From Ciona savignyi (taxonomy: Eukaryota > Chordata > Ascidiacea > Phlebobranchia > Cionidae): a DNA stretch of 64,000 bases. Of the stretch, positions 19,501 through 30,632 are shown in pieces; the stretch's first letter is position 1; each line of letters begins with the position of its first letter. The translations under genes were made by a program, and so were the position numbers. The notes beneath the pieces were generated by a model. That model had not been told where the DNA came from. It was given only the letters and a program-made list of their open reading frames with translations, and searched no databases. The stretch covers positions 3,671,254 through 3,735,253 of the forward strand of contig CH003412.1 in the NCBI GenBank assembly GCA_000149265.1. The letters are read 5' to 3'.

Positions 19501-22500
19501 AATCATGACACCACAATACCAGTAGCTGTTATTCATACCATACGATTATATTTCCTGCCAAGTGTCAATACTGTTTATGCTATGATTTCAAATAGTATAG
19601 TGTATATTCAACTTTGCAATGTATATCTCTGTGTGGCATTTTTGCTCCAAGTCTTAAGTGTAATGCAGTTAACTTGATCAGCCTACACTACATTATATAT
19701 TATCGGGGGCAGGTCTTTGGTAGTATACATGACCAAGCATGTGGCTGTGTAGGCTTTAAGATACATGTTGAATTATACATTATTGTTTCCAAGTTTGACT
19801 AGCTGTCTACCGACCTTCAATGTATTAAGGATATGGATTCTTATTTCTGCATTTCGCGCATTGAGTCTATCAGTAGGTGGCCGGGTGGAAACGTTCCTTT
19901 AGCCATTTGGTTCTGTCCTCAAACAAAGCACTCTAAACCAAGTTGATTGTTAACTTAAACAAACTGTAGCAACACCTTCATTCTATTCAACACACTGCAA
20001 TAACCTAAGTAATTGGAACACCAGTTTAAGTTATCTCTTGATTCCAGGAAAACAGTGATAAATTTCTTAACTTGTAAATTTCCCTAGCGATTACATGTAT
20101 GAATCCATCTATGTGGATCTTTCACCCGCCAGATAAGTAAAATAATAGCCACTAGCCAGATAAGTAAAACAATAGATAGGTAAAAAGCCAGATAAATAAT
20201 TAAAACATCCATCTACTCATAGCTTAATTGCCTTTTCAGTTTTTACCTTAACATTCTCCCCAGATGTGACTCGGATCTTCAACAGTGTGTTGCTCCAACA
20301 AAGCCAGATGGTAGACAGCCACGGAGACACAACCATCACCACACTCTATACTCAGTGGTAAGTCAATCTATCTTACATGCTTGATATTGTTAAATTTATG
20401 TTCTGCTGCTTATTCTGACATGTTATATATATTTCTAGACTAAAATGTTGTATTCAAGTCTTAAACACTGTAGAATTTAACATTGGCCATTACCATCTGG
20501 TTCTCATAATGTGACATGTTTAATTTTAATCATATTAATCATATTAATGGTATTATTTTGGTCATAATGTGACATGTTTAATTTTAATCATATTAATCAT
20601 ATTAATGGTATTATTTTGGTCATAATGTGACATGTTTAATTTTAATCATTAATCATATTATCATACAAAGATACCAGTACTCTTCATTCTTCAGTCTGGC
20701 TGCAAAAATGACCAAATACCACCTCCACCTTTTGCATGCAGGTACCTCGAAGTTATGCTCCGACAAGTAAGTGGGGGAAGCACCGTATTCTCCGAGATGC
20801 GTCGACATTTTGTGAAGGTCCCCAATTTCGCTGACTCATCATCCACCAACCAACCACTCATAAACGCTGAGGAGTATTCAAACAGCAATGGTCAGCATTA
20901 TTTTTTCACTCCAAACTTTTTACTGTTTTAAGCAAAGGTCTGTGAAAACTCTTAGGCACAGGTTATAAAGAAAAACTTTGTGTACACTTCTTTAAAAATC
21001 CATTAATTTTAACGACTTTAAAAAGACTACAAGTATATCTGTACACTGTATAATACATTTTTTAAAGCGATTTAATAATCTTATGTTTACTAAAATGAGT
21101 ATTGATCAATAATTACACAGGGTTACTTATATCTTTTTTTACTTTATTATTCTCATAACACTGATGAGACACTAATTTTTCCTGCAGAATTACGAGCACT
21201 GGCCCAGATTATTGGACCATATGGAATGAAGTTTCTAAACGAAAGTTTGGTCTGGCACATTGCTAGCCAAATCACTGAGCTAAAGGTAAGACTGATAAAT
21301 CATATACTGTGTATATAACTACTACTTTATTCGAACCTTGGTAAAATAAATAATTATCAGATACAAAATAAATTCTTTTAAAATTTTATAGTTTTTCACT
21401 ATTTTTACCTGGCTTTAGAACCATGTACTGAGTTGGTTTGGGATATTTAAATTGCATTACCAAAACACGTATTATGGTATACTGGCAGCTCAATGATTTG
21501 GTCCCACTTCTCCGTAGTCGAAGTAGAAATAACGTGTTTCACTACTATAAAACGACAACTCGTTGCTGTATTATATTACCATTACATTTTTGTAGCAAAA
21601 TAATAGTGTTGTATATTTTCACCCCCCACGATTACAATAGCGATCAGTGATGCAAAACCAGAAATATCTTGTGGCGCTACGGACAAGCGTGCATAAACCC
21701 GAAGCAATGAATGAACTTATTTCCAGCCTAGATGGTATTGCATTCTATTGCAATGTATACTACCTCACTTGCTCGTTTGTTTGTACTAAAATGGATTCCT
21801 TTACAAAGGAGCCACTCGCAGAAGCAAACCTGTTTTTGAATGAACTAACCGCAGTGTTACCTGGACAGTTGAGCTATAAAATATATTGAGTTGTTTAGCT
21901 TTTAAAGCAGAGATGTGTTGTGCATGAATTAGACTACTGTTTCATTTTAACCCATTAACCCACTGGGTTCAGGCGATGTCTGCCTAGGGCCTTGATCAAA
22001 GACACAATAGAAAAGGACCTAAAATATATAGCAACTTCTAGCTGAATAAACTATATAAAATACAATCTGTAAAAGCCAACACTAGTGTGTTTGTAGTATT
22101 GGAGAAGAACTCCATACAGTTGTACCTGCATAACTGCACAAGACCGTGGCACTCGAGTTTAGTAATTAGCCATGCTAAGTGTGCTGAAGTATGTTCAAGA
22201 GAAATGTTTAGGACCACTAAATATGGTCAATGATGTTATGCGTGTATATATGATTATTATATATATATAAAATTGCCTTTGTTGGTCTACTAATAAGGCT
22301 CATTTGTCCAGGTAACAGAATGCAGGTTTAACCACATAGAATTGAATAGCTTGGCAACTAACACAATTACGCTGCATTAACCTAATTGCACTAATCTGCA
22401 CTTTATTCTGGCTGCCCCTGATTTCGTTTGCACCCCTGTAGAAAGCTGTGGCCGAGAATTTGGACACACTAACTGCACTGAGAACTAACTTTGATAAGCC

Positions 22501-25500
22501 GGAGCAAATGGCAATGCTTTACAGAAAACTGGACGGTATGCCACAAAAAGCTATTATTTATTTTTACTAAACTGTAGTTGTTTCGTGTTTTTATGACAAT
22601 AGGTGATAATATGTGGTTTTTAGTAGAGATTTTTAAACAGATTTTTTAGCCATTTTTATGTTCATTTAAAGTCCATAATTTTGTGGCTGCAATAATACTT
22701 TTATCTAATATAACTGGGTGAAGCTTATAAAAATATAAATACTGTGTAATAACATAATTATTGTTAAATTGTTGCAGCTCAAAAAGGCCTATTCTTGCTT
22801 AAAATTATTCTTTTTGACAAGTGCAAGTATGTTAAATTATTATGATCACAATTTGGACTTGTATTTAACAACGCAATTTATGTTGGCTGACATGTATTTC
22901 ATGCGATTGTTGTCACACCATTTATAAATGCTCCCAGGCGTTGAGAATTTCTTGCTTCGAATGACGATAATCGGAGTGATATTCGCTTTCCGTGATGTCG
23001 CCCAAGAAGCTCTAAACGACGTAAGTAGATTTTCAGTATAAATCGGTTAAATAGTTAGAAGTCTTCCCCAACAACCCAGGCTGTGAATTATTTGTTTCTA
23101 ATGATGCAACATCTATTTGACAAAACCTGGCAACAATATTTTCCTAACCCCCTTTTCCATTTCAACTTCGAAATGCGTAATTAACTTGTACAGAGGCATG
23201 TTTTAAGAATTAAATCGTACTTTAAGGGAAGTTATCTTAGAATTTTTTTTCTTAGTAAGAAAAAATAGGTTCTCAAGACATGGAGATCAGTGTAGGAACT
23301 TGTTCAAAAAAAAACACTGCACTTAAGTTAATTACACATTTCGAAAAAAAAAAAAATTTATTTTATTTCGTATAATTAACTTAAGTTAATTTCACACTTA
23401 TTCAAAAACAAAAACACTGCATTGTGCCCACAGGTATTGCAGCACCGGATCCCATTCCTGCTTGCCTCCATCGAAGATTTCAAGGAACATGTTCCTAAAG
23501 AAACCGATGTCAAGGTGTGTGACGTTATATATGCTATAGCAATAGCAAGCACAAGAAATAATATTAAATATGATAGAGCCATGAATTTTTTGCAATAACA
23601 TGTTTGTAGCATTACTATTAAACCACTTTATCACTTGTATTGGCTGCATTTTTTTTCAATGCAATTTTAGAATTTTTTATTGTATTTGTCATTCGGTTTA
23701 CACGACCAATTACCAAGACACTTGCTCCATTTTGCCCATTTGACACTTTACATATTTGAATATTTTTACCTTACAACCTCTGAAATAAAAAAAAAAAAAT
23801 TTGTCTGAAATCAAGTAAAGGTAATAGCTTTTTCAGCAGTAGGATATTTTTAGTTGTCAACAAAGACTAATTTAGTTGTCTAATATGCACATCTTTGTTT
23901 TCTATGTGCAGCATATGCGTCCAGTAGGCTATTTTCTTAATTATAAAATCTTCACAAAATAACAATAAATGACGAGAAGAATCCATCATCCCCAGGTCAC
24001 AATGAGTGTAAACGAGTTGGCAACAGCAGCAGGAATTCCATGTGAAATCGACCCGACCTTGTGTTCTGCACTCTCCTCACAGAAGGTAGCATGAATCATG
24101 TTATATAAGAAGGAATATGGCGGTTTTGGAAGTTAAAATAGGAGATTGTGATTGAATAAAAGCTACTTTTTGTGCATGGGTGTAGAATATTTCAAGAAGG
24201 ATAAAGTTAAAGGGCCACAAATATTTTATTTATTCGAAAAGCAAAGCATTATTTGCTACAGTGTGTCAATATTGGTTCCAATTATTATTAATTGGGTGAG
24301 AATTCCTGTAATTTATCAAAATTATTGAAGTATTCGTCAGGAATTTTCGATGCCAACATGCACTTTGTGTGGGAATTTTAAAAAGGGTTGTGAGTTTTAA
24401 ACTACTTAGAGGGTTGTAGGTTCAAAACTGGTAGCTAGATAGTCGGTTATGCTCTTAGGGCACTTAACGGAGATTGCCTGAACCTAGTGAAATAATGGAT
24501 TGTATCTAATTGAAGGAACGTTTGAATCATACATAACAGACAACACAACGCAATAGCACAGATAACCCTACGGTGGGTGTAAGGTGATTTGACGATTGCC
24601 TGTGTCCGGCTGTGTGTTAAACAGCCTTGCATTTTTCCATTTATGGGAGTAAAAAATGAAATAGTATGGTATTCTTAAGTACTGTTTACATTATCAGTAC
24701 ATACCCCATATATACCTAGAAAATTAGAGTAGTCGGTATACAGGTGCTGGACCTGCCAACAATAACTGGCTCGGAAATAACCACAAATTTATACAAACCT
24801 CCAATAACTCGAGTGAACCATCAGTTTAGAAGCATACGAATTGAGTTGCAATATATATTCTATACTGTCTATTGTTCGCAATTTGCATTCACATCATCCA
24901 TTCATGTGTTCCCCCACATCTCCCTCTAGATTGAAAACCCTGATGAGGAATACAAGGTCGCCTGTCTTCTAATGGTCTTTCTCGCTGTAGCGATTCCAGT
25001 GCTCGCACGAAACGAGCGCTCTGTCTTCCTTCCAGAGCTTGTTGCCCACGGTAACAACTGCCATTGTCTGGCGCGAGCGGTGAACCACGTAGCAGCCGCT
25101 TTGTTCACTGTCCACCGGGGAAATGTGGAGGATCGACTTAAGGAATTCCTCGCTGTAAGTTGCTGTTTCTATTGATCACTCTGCAAAATTTGTGCTAAAC
25201 TAAAAGGAGGGAAAGAAGGGAAGGGGGGAAATTGCTCACTTAAATTATGGAAACTAATTTTAACACTGCCCTAAACACTAATTTTAACCTCAGGACTAAC
25301 CCTAACTCCAACCCCATGTTTAAAACTAACTCTAATCGTCATTTTAGTGTGCAGTTTCCCTTCTTCCCTTTTAGTTTTCCCCAAAAATCTAAAGGAATCT
25401 ATATATGCCTTCCCAAAACAACTCTTTTTCTGGTTTCCTTTTTTATTTATCTTAGTTTTTTTAATGTTTAAAACCATTCAATATTTTTATCCTTTTTTTT

Positions 25501-26123
25501 AATAGGATTTACTTGTACATCTTATTGGGCTAAAAATGAGAGTAAATATTTATTTAAATAAAAATTTATGTTCAGATAAAAGGAAATGTTACCTGATTTA
25601 CTGTGGATTTCTTATATTAATATTGCAAATTTGTTATCATATTTACAACTGACCTATAATCAAGACTATAGCTAGTTGTTCATTACCGTTATACACAAAA
25701 CATACAGCTTTGCCAAACAAAGTGTGGACATACGAAATTTTAAAATATATATCAGTGTTTTAACATCACTCCCCAACCTTGGTTTTTCCAACCCCAGGGA
25801 AGATATCCTTCCATCATACCAAACATCCTCATTTTAATTTTCATGTCAGAATTATCAAACTGATGCTTCTTTTTTCCCAGCTTTCCTCCTCGAGTTTGTT
25901 GAAGTTAGGGCAGGAGACGGACAAAGTGAGCACGAGGAGCAGAGAGTCGGTGTACCTCCTTCTGGAACGCATCATCCATTTCTCCCCCTTTCTCACCATG
26001 GACCTTCTTGAGTCCTGCTTCCCATATGTTCTGCTGCGTAACTCCTACCATGCTGTTCGCCGTAACCAGCCAGCTGCAACTGGACTTTCACGATCTGAAT
26101 CGGTTTCTGGGACCGCGACATAA
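9224..26123 (+). CDS. nckap1: NCKAP1 (NAP1/HEM-2), WAVE regulatory complex subunit, 27 exons
   Basis: Scaffold subunit of the WAVE complex that pairs with CYFIP and links Rac to Arp2/3 actin assembly at the plasma membrane (family knowledge). Exons: 9224-9328, 9852-9962, 10313-10405, 10468-10524, 10771-10913, 11197-11287, 11695-11832, 12299-12401, 12875-12980, 13310-13436, 14165-14301, 15235-15376, 15721-15852, 16297-16442, 17202-17454, 17826-17968, 18437-18568, 19030-19151, 20264-20357, 20742-20890, 21188-21285, 22442-22535, 22938-23020, 23434-23514, 23996-24085, 24930-25154, 25881-26123. They splice to about 1145 residues with intact frame; human is 1128. Landmarks: [70 protein letters not shown] near the end. 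Start 9224 is chosen because it leaves 8 residues before QQKLAEKL, close to vertebrate proteins. An in-frame ATG at 9203 would add seven residues. A Lys-rich linker lies in exon 16. Confidence 0.96.
12818..12842. repeat. (TA)n microsatellite
   Basis: Run of about 12 TA units in the NCKAP1 intron before exon 9. A similar run lies at about 13499-13530. Confidence 0.9.
13499..13530. repeat. (TA)n microsatellite
   Basis: Run of about 15 TA units in the intron after NCKAP1 exon 10. Confidence 0.9.
20503..20660. repeat. 58-bp tandem repeat, about 2.6 copies
   Basis: The word ATAATGTGACATGTTTAATT recurs at 58-base spacing (GTGACATG at 20511, 20569 and 20627). It lies within the NCKAP1 intron between exons 19 and 20. 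The third copy is shortened. Confidence 0.85.
21907..22005 (-). mobile_element. SINE copy 8, fragment
   Basis: Minus-strand fragment in the long NCKAP1 intron 21. Recognised by ACCCACTGGGTTCAGGCGAT and CCTTGATCAAAGACACAA. The other small open frames in this intron (21438-21889) show no conserved sequence. Confidence 0.5.
24405..24660 (+). mobile_element. SINE copy 9 in NCKAP1 intron
   Basis: Plus-strand copy between NCKAP1 exons 25 and 26. Keeps GGTTGTAGGTTCAAAACTGG (B-box-like), GATAGTCGGTTATGCTCTTA and the CCATTTATGGGAGTAAA end. Confidence 0.65.
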
Positions 26124-26484
26124 GTCACCACAACTAGGATTTTTATACTACTGTGGACAAGTATGTCCATAATCACCAACTTATCTATTAAGACGGAAAG
26201 TTCTAGGAACCAAAGTGAATGTATGGCGTCAGCGTAAACATATCTCGCTGTCCTAACAACTTTGCCATATGAGTGAGTTAAAGCATACTTTTTACTAATA
26301 CTTTTTCGTACGTTATATCAAGTGAACTGTAATATGTATTATATGTGTTGTTGTTGTGCTAATTAATCATGGAATTGCTGCTGTGGCAAACCTGGAATAT
26401 AATCTGCTGTTCATGTTCCTTTTCCGCACTTGACTTATCAACCAAATGAAATGTGATGTTTGTTACATTCTGATTTATGCTGCA

Positions 26485-26490
26485 AATAAA
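26485..26490 (+). terminator. NCKAP1 poly(A) signal
   Basis: AATAAA about 360 bases after the NCKAP1 stop codon. It faces the 3' end of the minus-strand gene, whose own signals lie 54-79 bases further right. Confidence 0.65.
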
Positions 26491-26543
26491 TACAACCAAC
26501 ATATCAGCCTTTGAACGATGTAATGAGTATTCAGCAAAACAAT

Positions 26544-26564
26544 TTTATTTTCCGAGTTTTTATT
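26544..26564 (-). terminator. Poly(A) signals of the 447-residue gene
   Basis: Two minus-strand AATAAA hexamers (plus-strand TTTATT at 26544-26549 and 26559-26564), about 190-210 bases beyond the stop codon at 26755-26757. Confidence 0.55.
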
Positions 26565-26754
26565 AATGCATACGTACACAAATGCGAGAAGTACAAACAA
26601 ATACACAAATACACAAATACAAAGAAACACTGATGACACATTTTGAGTTGTTAGATATTTTCCCATCTTCCCTGTAAAAAAAGTAAACATTAGCAATTCG
26701 GATACTTAAACTATCATCCAGAAATTTGAAAATACCACTTATACACACACATCA

Positions 26755-29700
26755 CTAAAATAATAAATCTGAATAAGATAATGTATCATTCATATTTGTG
26801 TATGATAAGACTACAGCTTGTGCCAAACCCATATAAGCAGAACAAGTACGAACCGTGCGCTGTATTTTCCAGAAGTCGTCTGCCGCTTGGACATACAGCT
26901 CAGAAGGGAACCACTTTCCAGATACCAATCCGTGGTGCTTGAAGTTGTCCATGAACTGTATTGAAAAGCATTACAATCAGTTTAATAACTTAAGATAATA
27001 TAGAGAATTGAGGTTTGTGTTTATCTTACAGTTTTTCTACAAAGCTACATACAGTCAGAACTATCACTGTGTGCCATTTATTCAATTACTGCCACTCTGA
27101 ACGACCCATAAGACCAGAACAAAGTACTTTTTGTTGGTCAACCACCCAGAAATGTGGTCATGATTATAATCAAATATAGAACCTGTGGTTCACTTGCCAA
27201 GCTCTAAATAATCACACTACAATACCGAAAATATTTATCTTGTATTTAATACTACATTTTAAAACTTGCACAGGATCCTTTTTATCCCTGTATGTGTATC
27301 GGGAGTGCAAAACTGAATATTTGACGATTTACCTTGTGCCAATATTTAAACTATCAGAGATTTTTATGGGGGGGGGGGCATTTTTTTAGACATGTGTATA
27401 CATTCTGATTAATCATCGACTTCAAGCAACGTAAAGGGACATAATGATGATTCAGCAACAATCACTAAAGAACCATTTATAAGTTTTCCATATAAACTTA
27501 CAGCTTCAGCACTCCATTTGGAAATCTCAGCCATTTGGTACGCCAGTTTGAAGAAATTCAAATATTCTTCCACAGTTAACATGGTGTTCTTGGGGTAAAA
27601 ATTAAAAAATTATTTTATGTTTTTTATTATTTTATTTGTCAATACATTGTTACTTCACATGACATCGTATATTTCTTATTATTTTATATTTCTTATTATC
27701 TTTTTATTAAGCAATTTAATGTCACTGAGTTAAGTAACACAAGCAATGAGAGTTAGTAAAATGTTATGCCAACATGATGATAAATATAAAAAATTTAACA
27801 ATTAAGAAAAACAATTAAAAAAAGTGTTTAAACATTGGGGTAAAAAGGCTTGAATAAAACTTACGAATCTGGCGTCGTCACGGACAATGTTTACTACGGA
27901 GTTGTACCCGGCTCGAATTCGTTGCCAATCTACTCCCTGTGGCAAAAAAAACATAAAATTAGAATATTAACTCAATATTTGGACAATATGCTTCTTTCGA
28001 CACAATAGGAATAAAAAACAAAAAGATTGTCATTTAACAACACATTTATTCCTCAGATTTATTAGTCAAATATAAAAAGAAGTCCAAATGTGAATACTCA
28101 CCGGTGGAACTCGAAACACGAGGGTTCTGATCTGGCGTGAGGAACTCTCGTTTGCTCTGTTTGTCCGTGCATCCTAAGTGAAATTTTGGTGAACTTAGTC
28201 ATATTGTAGATCATACAAATTGTACGATTATGTTGTAGACTTAAATTTGACACAGGAAACTTCATGTGGAAAATTTGTATCAAATTCTACATAGCAATAA
28301 AAAAGTTGACTATAATTCTACTGTGAATAGTACAGAGTAATAAACTGTGGGTTAAAACTTACAACAGATTTTCGCAGGTCCCGAATATCTCCGGTGACCG
28401 ACTTGAGGAAATCTTTCTCCTCGCGTTTGTTGGCCTCCAGTTTGTCCAGAGTTTTGTTGTGCACCTCTCTCATGTGCTTTCGATCCTCGGAATCCTTTTA
28501 AAACAAGTAATTAGAAAAAAATGTTTTTTGCGAAGAAACCCAAGATTTTGTCAGTTCTGGGTTTAACTCCACCAGTTTTGCTCCATTTACCTTGGTGTAT
28601 TTTTTCTCAAGTCTAACCACTCTGCACTTGAAGCAATCCCTTGGATTGTGGGCATCACCTTGGTTGCTCCAGGGGCACTGGGGTAGAAAAAAAGATTTAA
28701 TAACACACAGCATGGCAAAATAGCAATATATGATGGGTGACTATGAATTTACAGCAGTAAAAAAACTGCGTTTTAAAGGAAGCAACTCTGGCCACAATTT
28801 AGACTGTAATTCAAACCAAGCCGGTGATAACAGATTTTAGGAGGTCCAGCTAATGTTAAGATAATACAGTGTTTGACATGATGGCCCATTTATGCTTCAT
28901 GATAAAAAACAGGATCTACCAAATGAAACAAAAATCAAATTATCATAATTTCGTCATACATGTGATATTGGGCTGGTAGATGCTCTGCTGCATGAAGGTC
29001 TACTGCACGATGGTGTGCTGCATGGTGATGTGCTACTAGAAGCATGCGATTGCTGGGTGACCACGGTTGCAGATGGGTCCTGGATCACCACAACAGTTGG
29101 GGATGGAGTTATTATCACCCTCTCTGTACCGTGATGGGTAGAGCCAGTGCTTTGGGATGCAGCAGCTTGGCTAGTCTGTGGTAAAATGATGTTTGTTTAA
29201 CTCTGGCTGCGTAGTGTGGGGGTTACAACACGGCTGCCATATACGGTAGGTTCACTGTTCAATTCCTATGTCACCATTACCTTATACACCTTGCCCAGGG
29301 AAGAGAAGCAGTTTCGATTCATTAATATTTTAAATTTTTTAACACTCCTAAATTTTTTAACACTTTTAAATTTAAGATTCTAGAATAACTACTTTCGTTT
29401 TTCATCCAAGTAAATACGCCCAACTTAAAACCAGTTGAATCCTGTATTTACCGATGGAGTGGAGTTGCAATGAGCAGAACCACGGCAGCAGTCTTTACTC
29501 TTCAACTCCTTGACATCTCCTTCCACCTGCAAAGGTTGAACGAGTGTTTACAAGAAATTATCCAAACGGATTGCAAGTAATGTGCATTAATGCAAGAATA
29601 GTCTACCGCTACATTTTGTTGTTGTTAGATACGGTATCAGCTAAAACCAGTATTTTGATAGACATTAGCTTGTTTAGTTTATAGCGTACCACAATCATTC

Positions 29701-30303
29701 TTGTCTTTAGTTCCTTGACATCCTTCACCAACTCTTTTATTTGTGGCCCGTAATCTGGTGGCTGTAAATGATTAAAAAGTTATTAAGCAGACTATCTAAC
29801 AAAACAAATCCGAGAAGAGTAACACTAGCTGAATTTGGTAATTACCGGTGGTGCGGAGCGGAATTCATGAACTTCTTGTTTCAGTTCGTTGCAATCTTTG
29901 ATCAATTGATTAAGTTTCATTTCACAATTAGATCCCTGCAGTTATTAAAATAAATTTTATTTTAAGATACAAAAATATTGTGTTATATGCCAAAGCATAG
30001 CTGAAACCTTTAAACTTTTAGAAATACCTTACATAAAATCTATTTTTAATTAAGAAGACGTACCATGCATCCATTCTGCTGTTGTGCCGCAGGCGAAGAT
30101 TGGTTTCGGTATTCCACCACATCTGTTGTTGGGCGGTGTCTATGAAAACTTACGCCGCTGTCTGTGGTGCGCTCGCCAGCTGCATTATCTTGCCGGGTAC
30201 TTTGAAAGCCTTCGTCATAGGTAGCCGGGTCCTGTGACGCGATATTGCTTGAACTTAGACTGCTGTAGTACACTCTTTTATATTTCACACTCTGTCTCGG
30301 CAT
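26755..30303 (-). CDS. Unrecognised 447-residue coiled-coil, Cys-containing protein (11 exons)
   Basis: I do not recognise the family. Exons 5'->3': 30064-30303, 29846-29935, 29690-29761, 29452-29526, 28960-29175, 28591-28677, 28363-28494, 28102-28173, 27865-27936, 27502-27588, 26755-26955. Each is a multiple of three and joins in phase 0. Residues 1-80 are Ser/Arg/Gln-rich and probably disordered. Residues 81-159 are short charged helices (QIKELVKDVKELKTRM). Residues 160-231 are Ser/Thr/Pro-rich with a Cys-Ser-rich end (SPCSTPSCSRPSCSR). Residues 232-249 hold Cys-x13-Cys-x2-Cys with a His between, a possible metal site. Residues 261-328 are charged, and 329-447 look like a folded helical C-terminus with several Trp. 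The start ATG is 35 bases after the stop of the giant gene upstream. Splice sites are all GT-AG. Confidence 0.75.
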
Positions 30304-30338
30304 TTTCAAAGAACCACTGACTAAATCACTGACATTTT
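30304..30338 (-). promoter_or_regulatory. 35-base intercistronic gap, candidate trans-splice site
   Basis: Between the TAG of the giant gene (30339-30341) and the ATG of the 447-residue gene (30301-30303). It contains TTTAG and TCAG, usable as a splice acceptor for a spliced leader. There is no AATAAA and no room for a normal promoter. Ascidians are known to use spliced-leader trans-splicing and tightly spaced operons; use of it here is inferred. Confidence 0.5.
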
Positions 30339-30632
30339 CTAATTATTCACCTGTCTAGTTTGAGTACTACAGCTTCTAACTCTCCTTGAACTGCCTCTGT
30401 TTGAAAACTGAAAAATAAATAAACATATTTTATTGTTACATCAGAATACCAACTGTTGGCATAATAAAGCACAAAAACAATTTTGTTTTAAACACTTTTA
30501 TTAATTTTTTTTACACTTTTATAAGGCCCCTAAAAAATAGCAGGTGAAACAGACCTCTTTCCTTTGGTAATATCGTCTGACAATTGAGGCAGTGCTTGGT
30601 TCACTCTCAGTGTCACTTGCATAGGAAGGTCT
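30339..30632 (-). CDS. Giant gene, terminal exons 108-109
   Basis: Exon 108 (30555-30632; RPSYASDTESEPSTAS start, then a basic RRYYQRKE end) and exon 109 (30339-30407; FSNRGSSRRVRSCSTQTRQ, then VNN and stop TAG). Exon 109 contains a good internal donor, CAG|GTGAAT, just before the stop. Using it would need an acceptor within 35 bases and breaks the frame, so the stop is preferred. Confidence 0.65.

Noticed and set aside
30339..30349. Splicing of exon 109 through its CAG|GTGAAT donor into the downstream gene
   Set aside because: The only acceptors before the next ATG would need an intron of about 18-40 bases, and the joined frames hit stops or miss the MPRQ frame.
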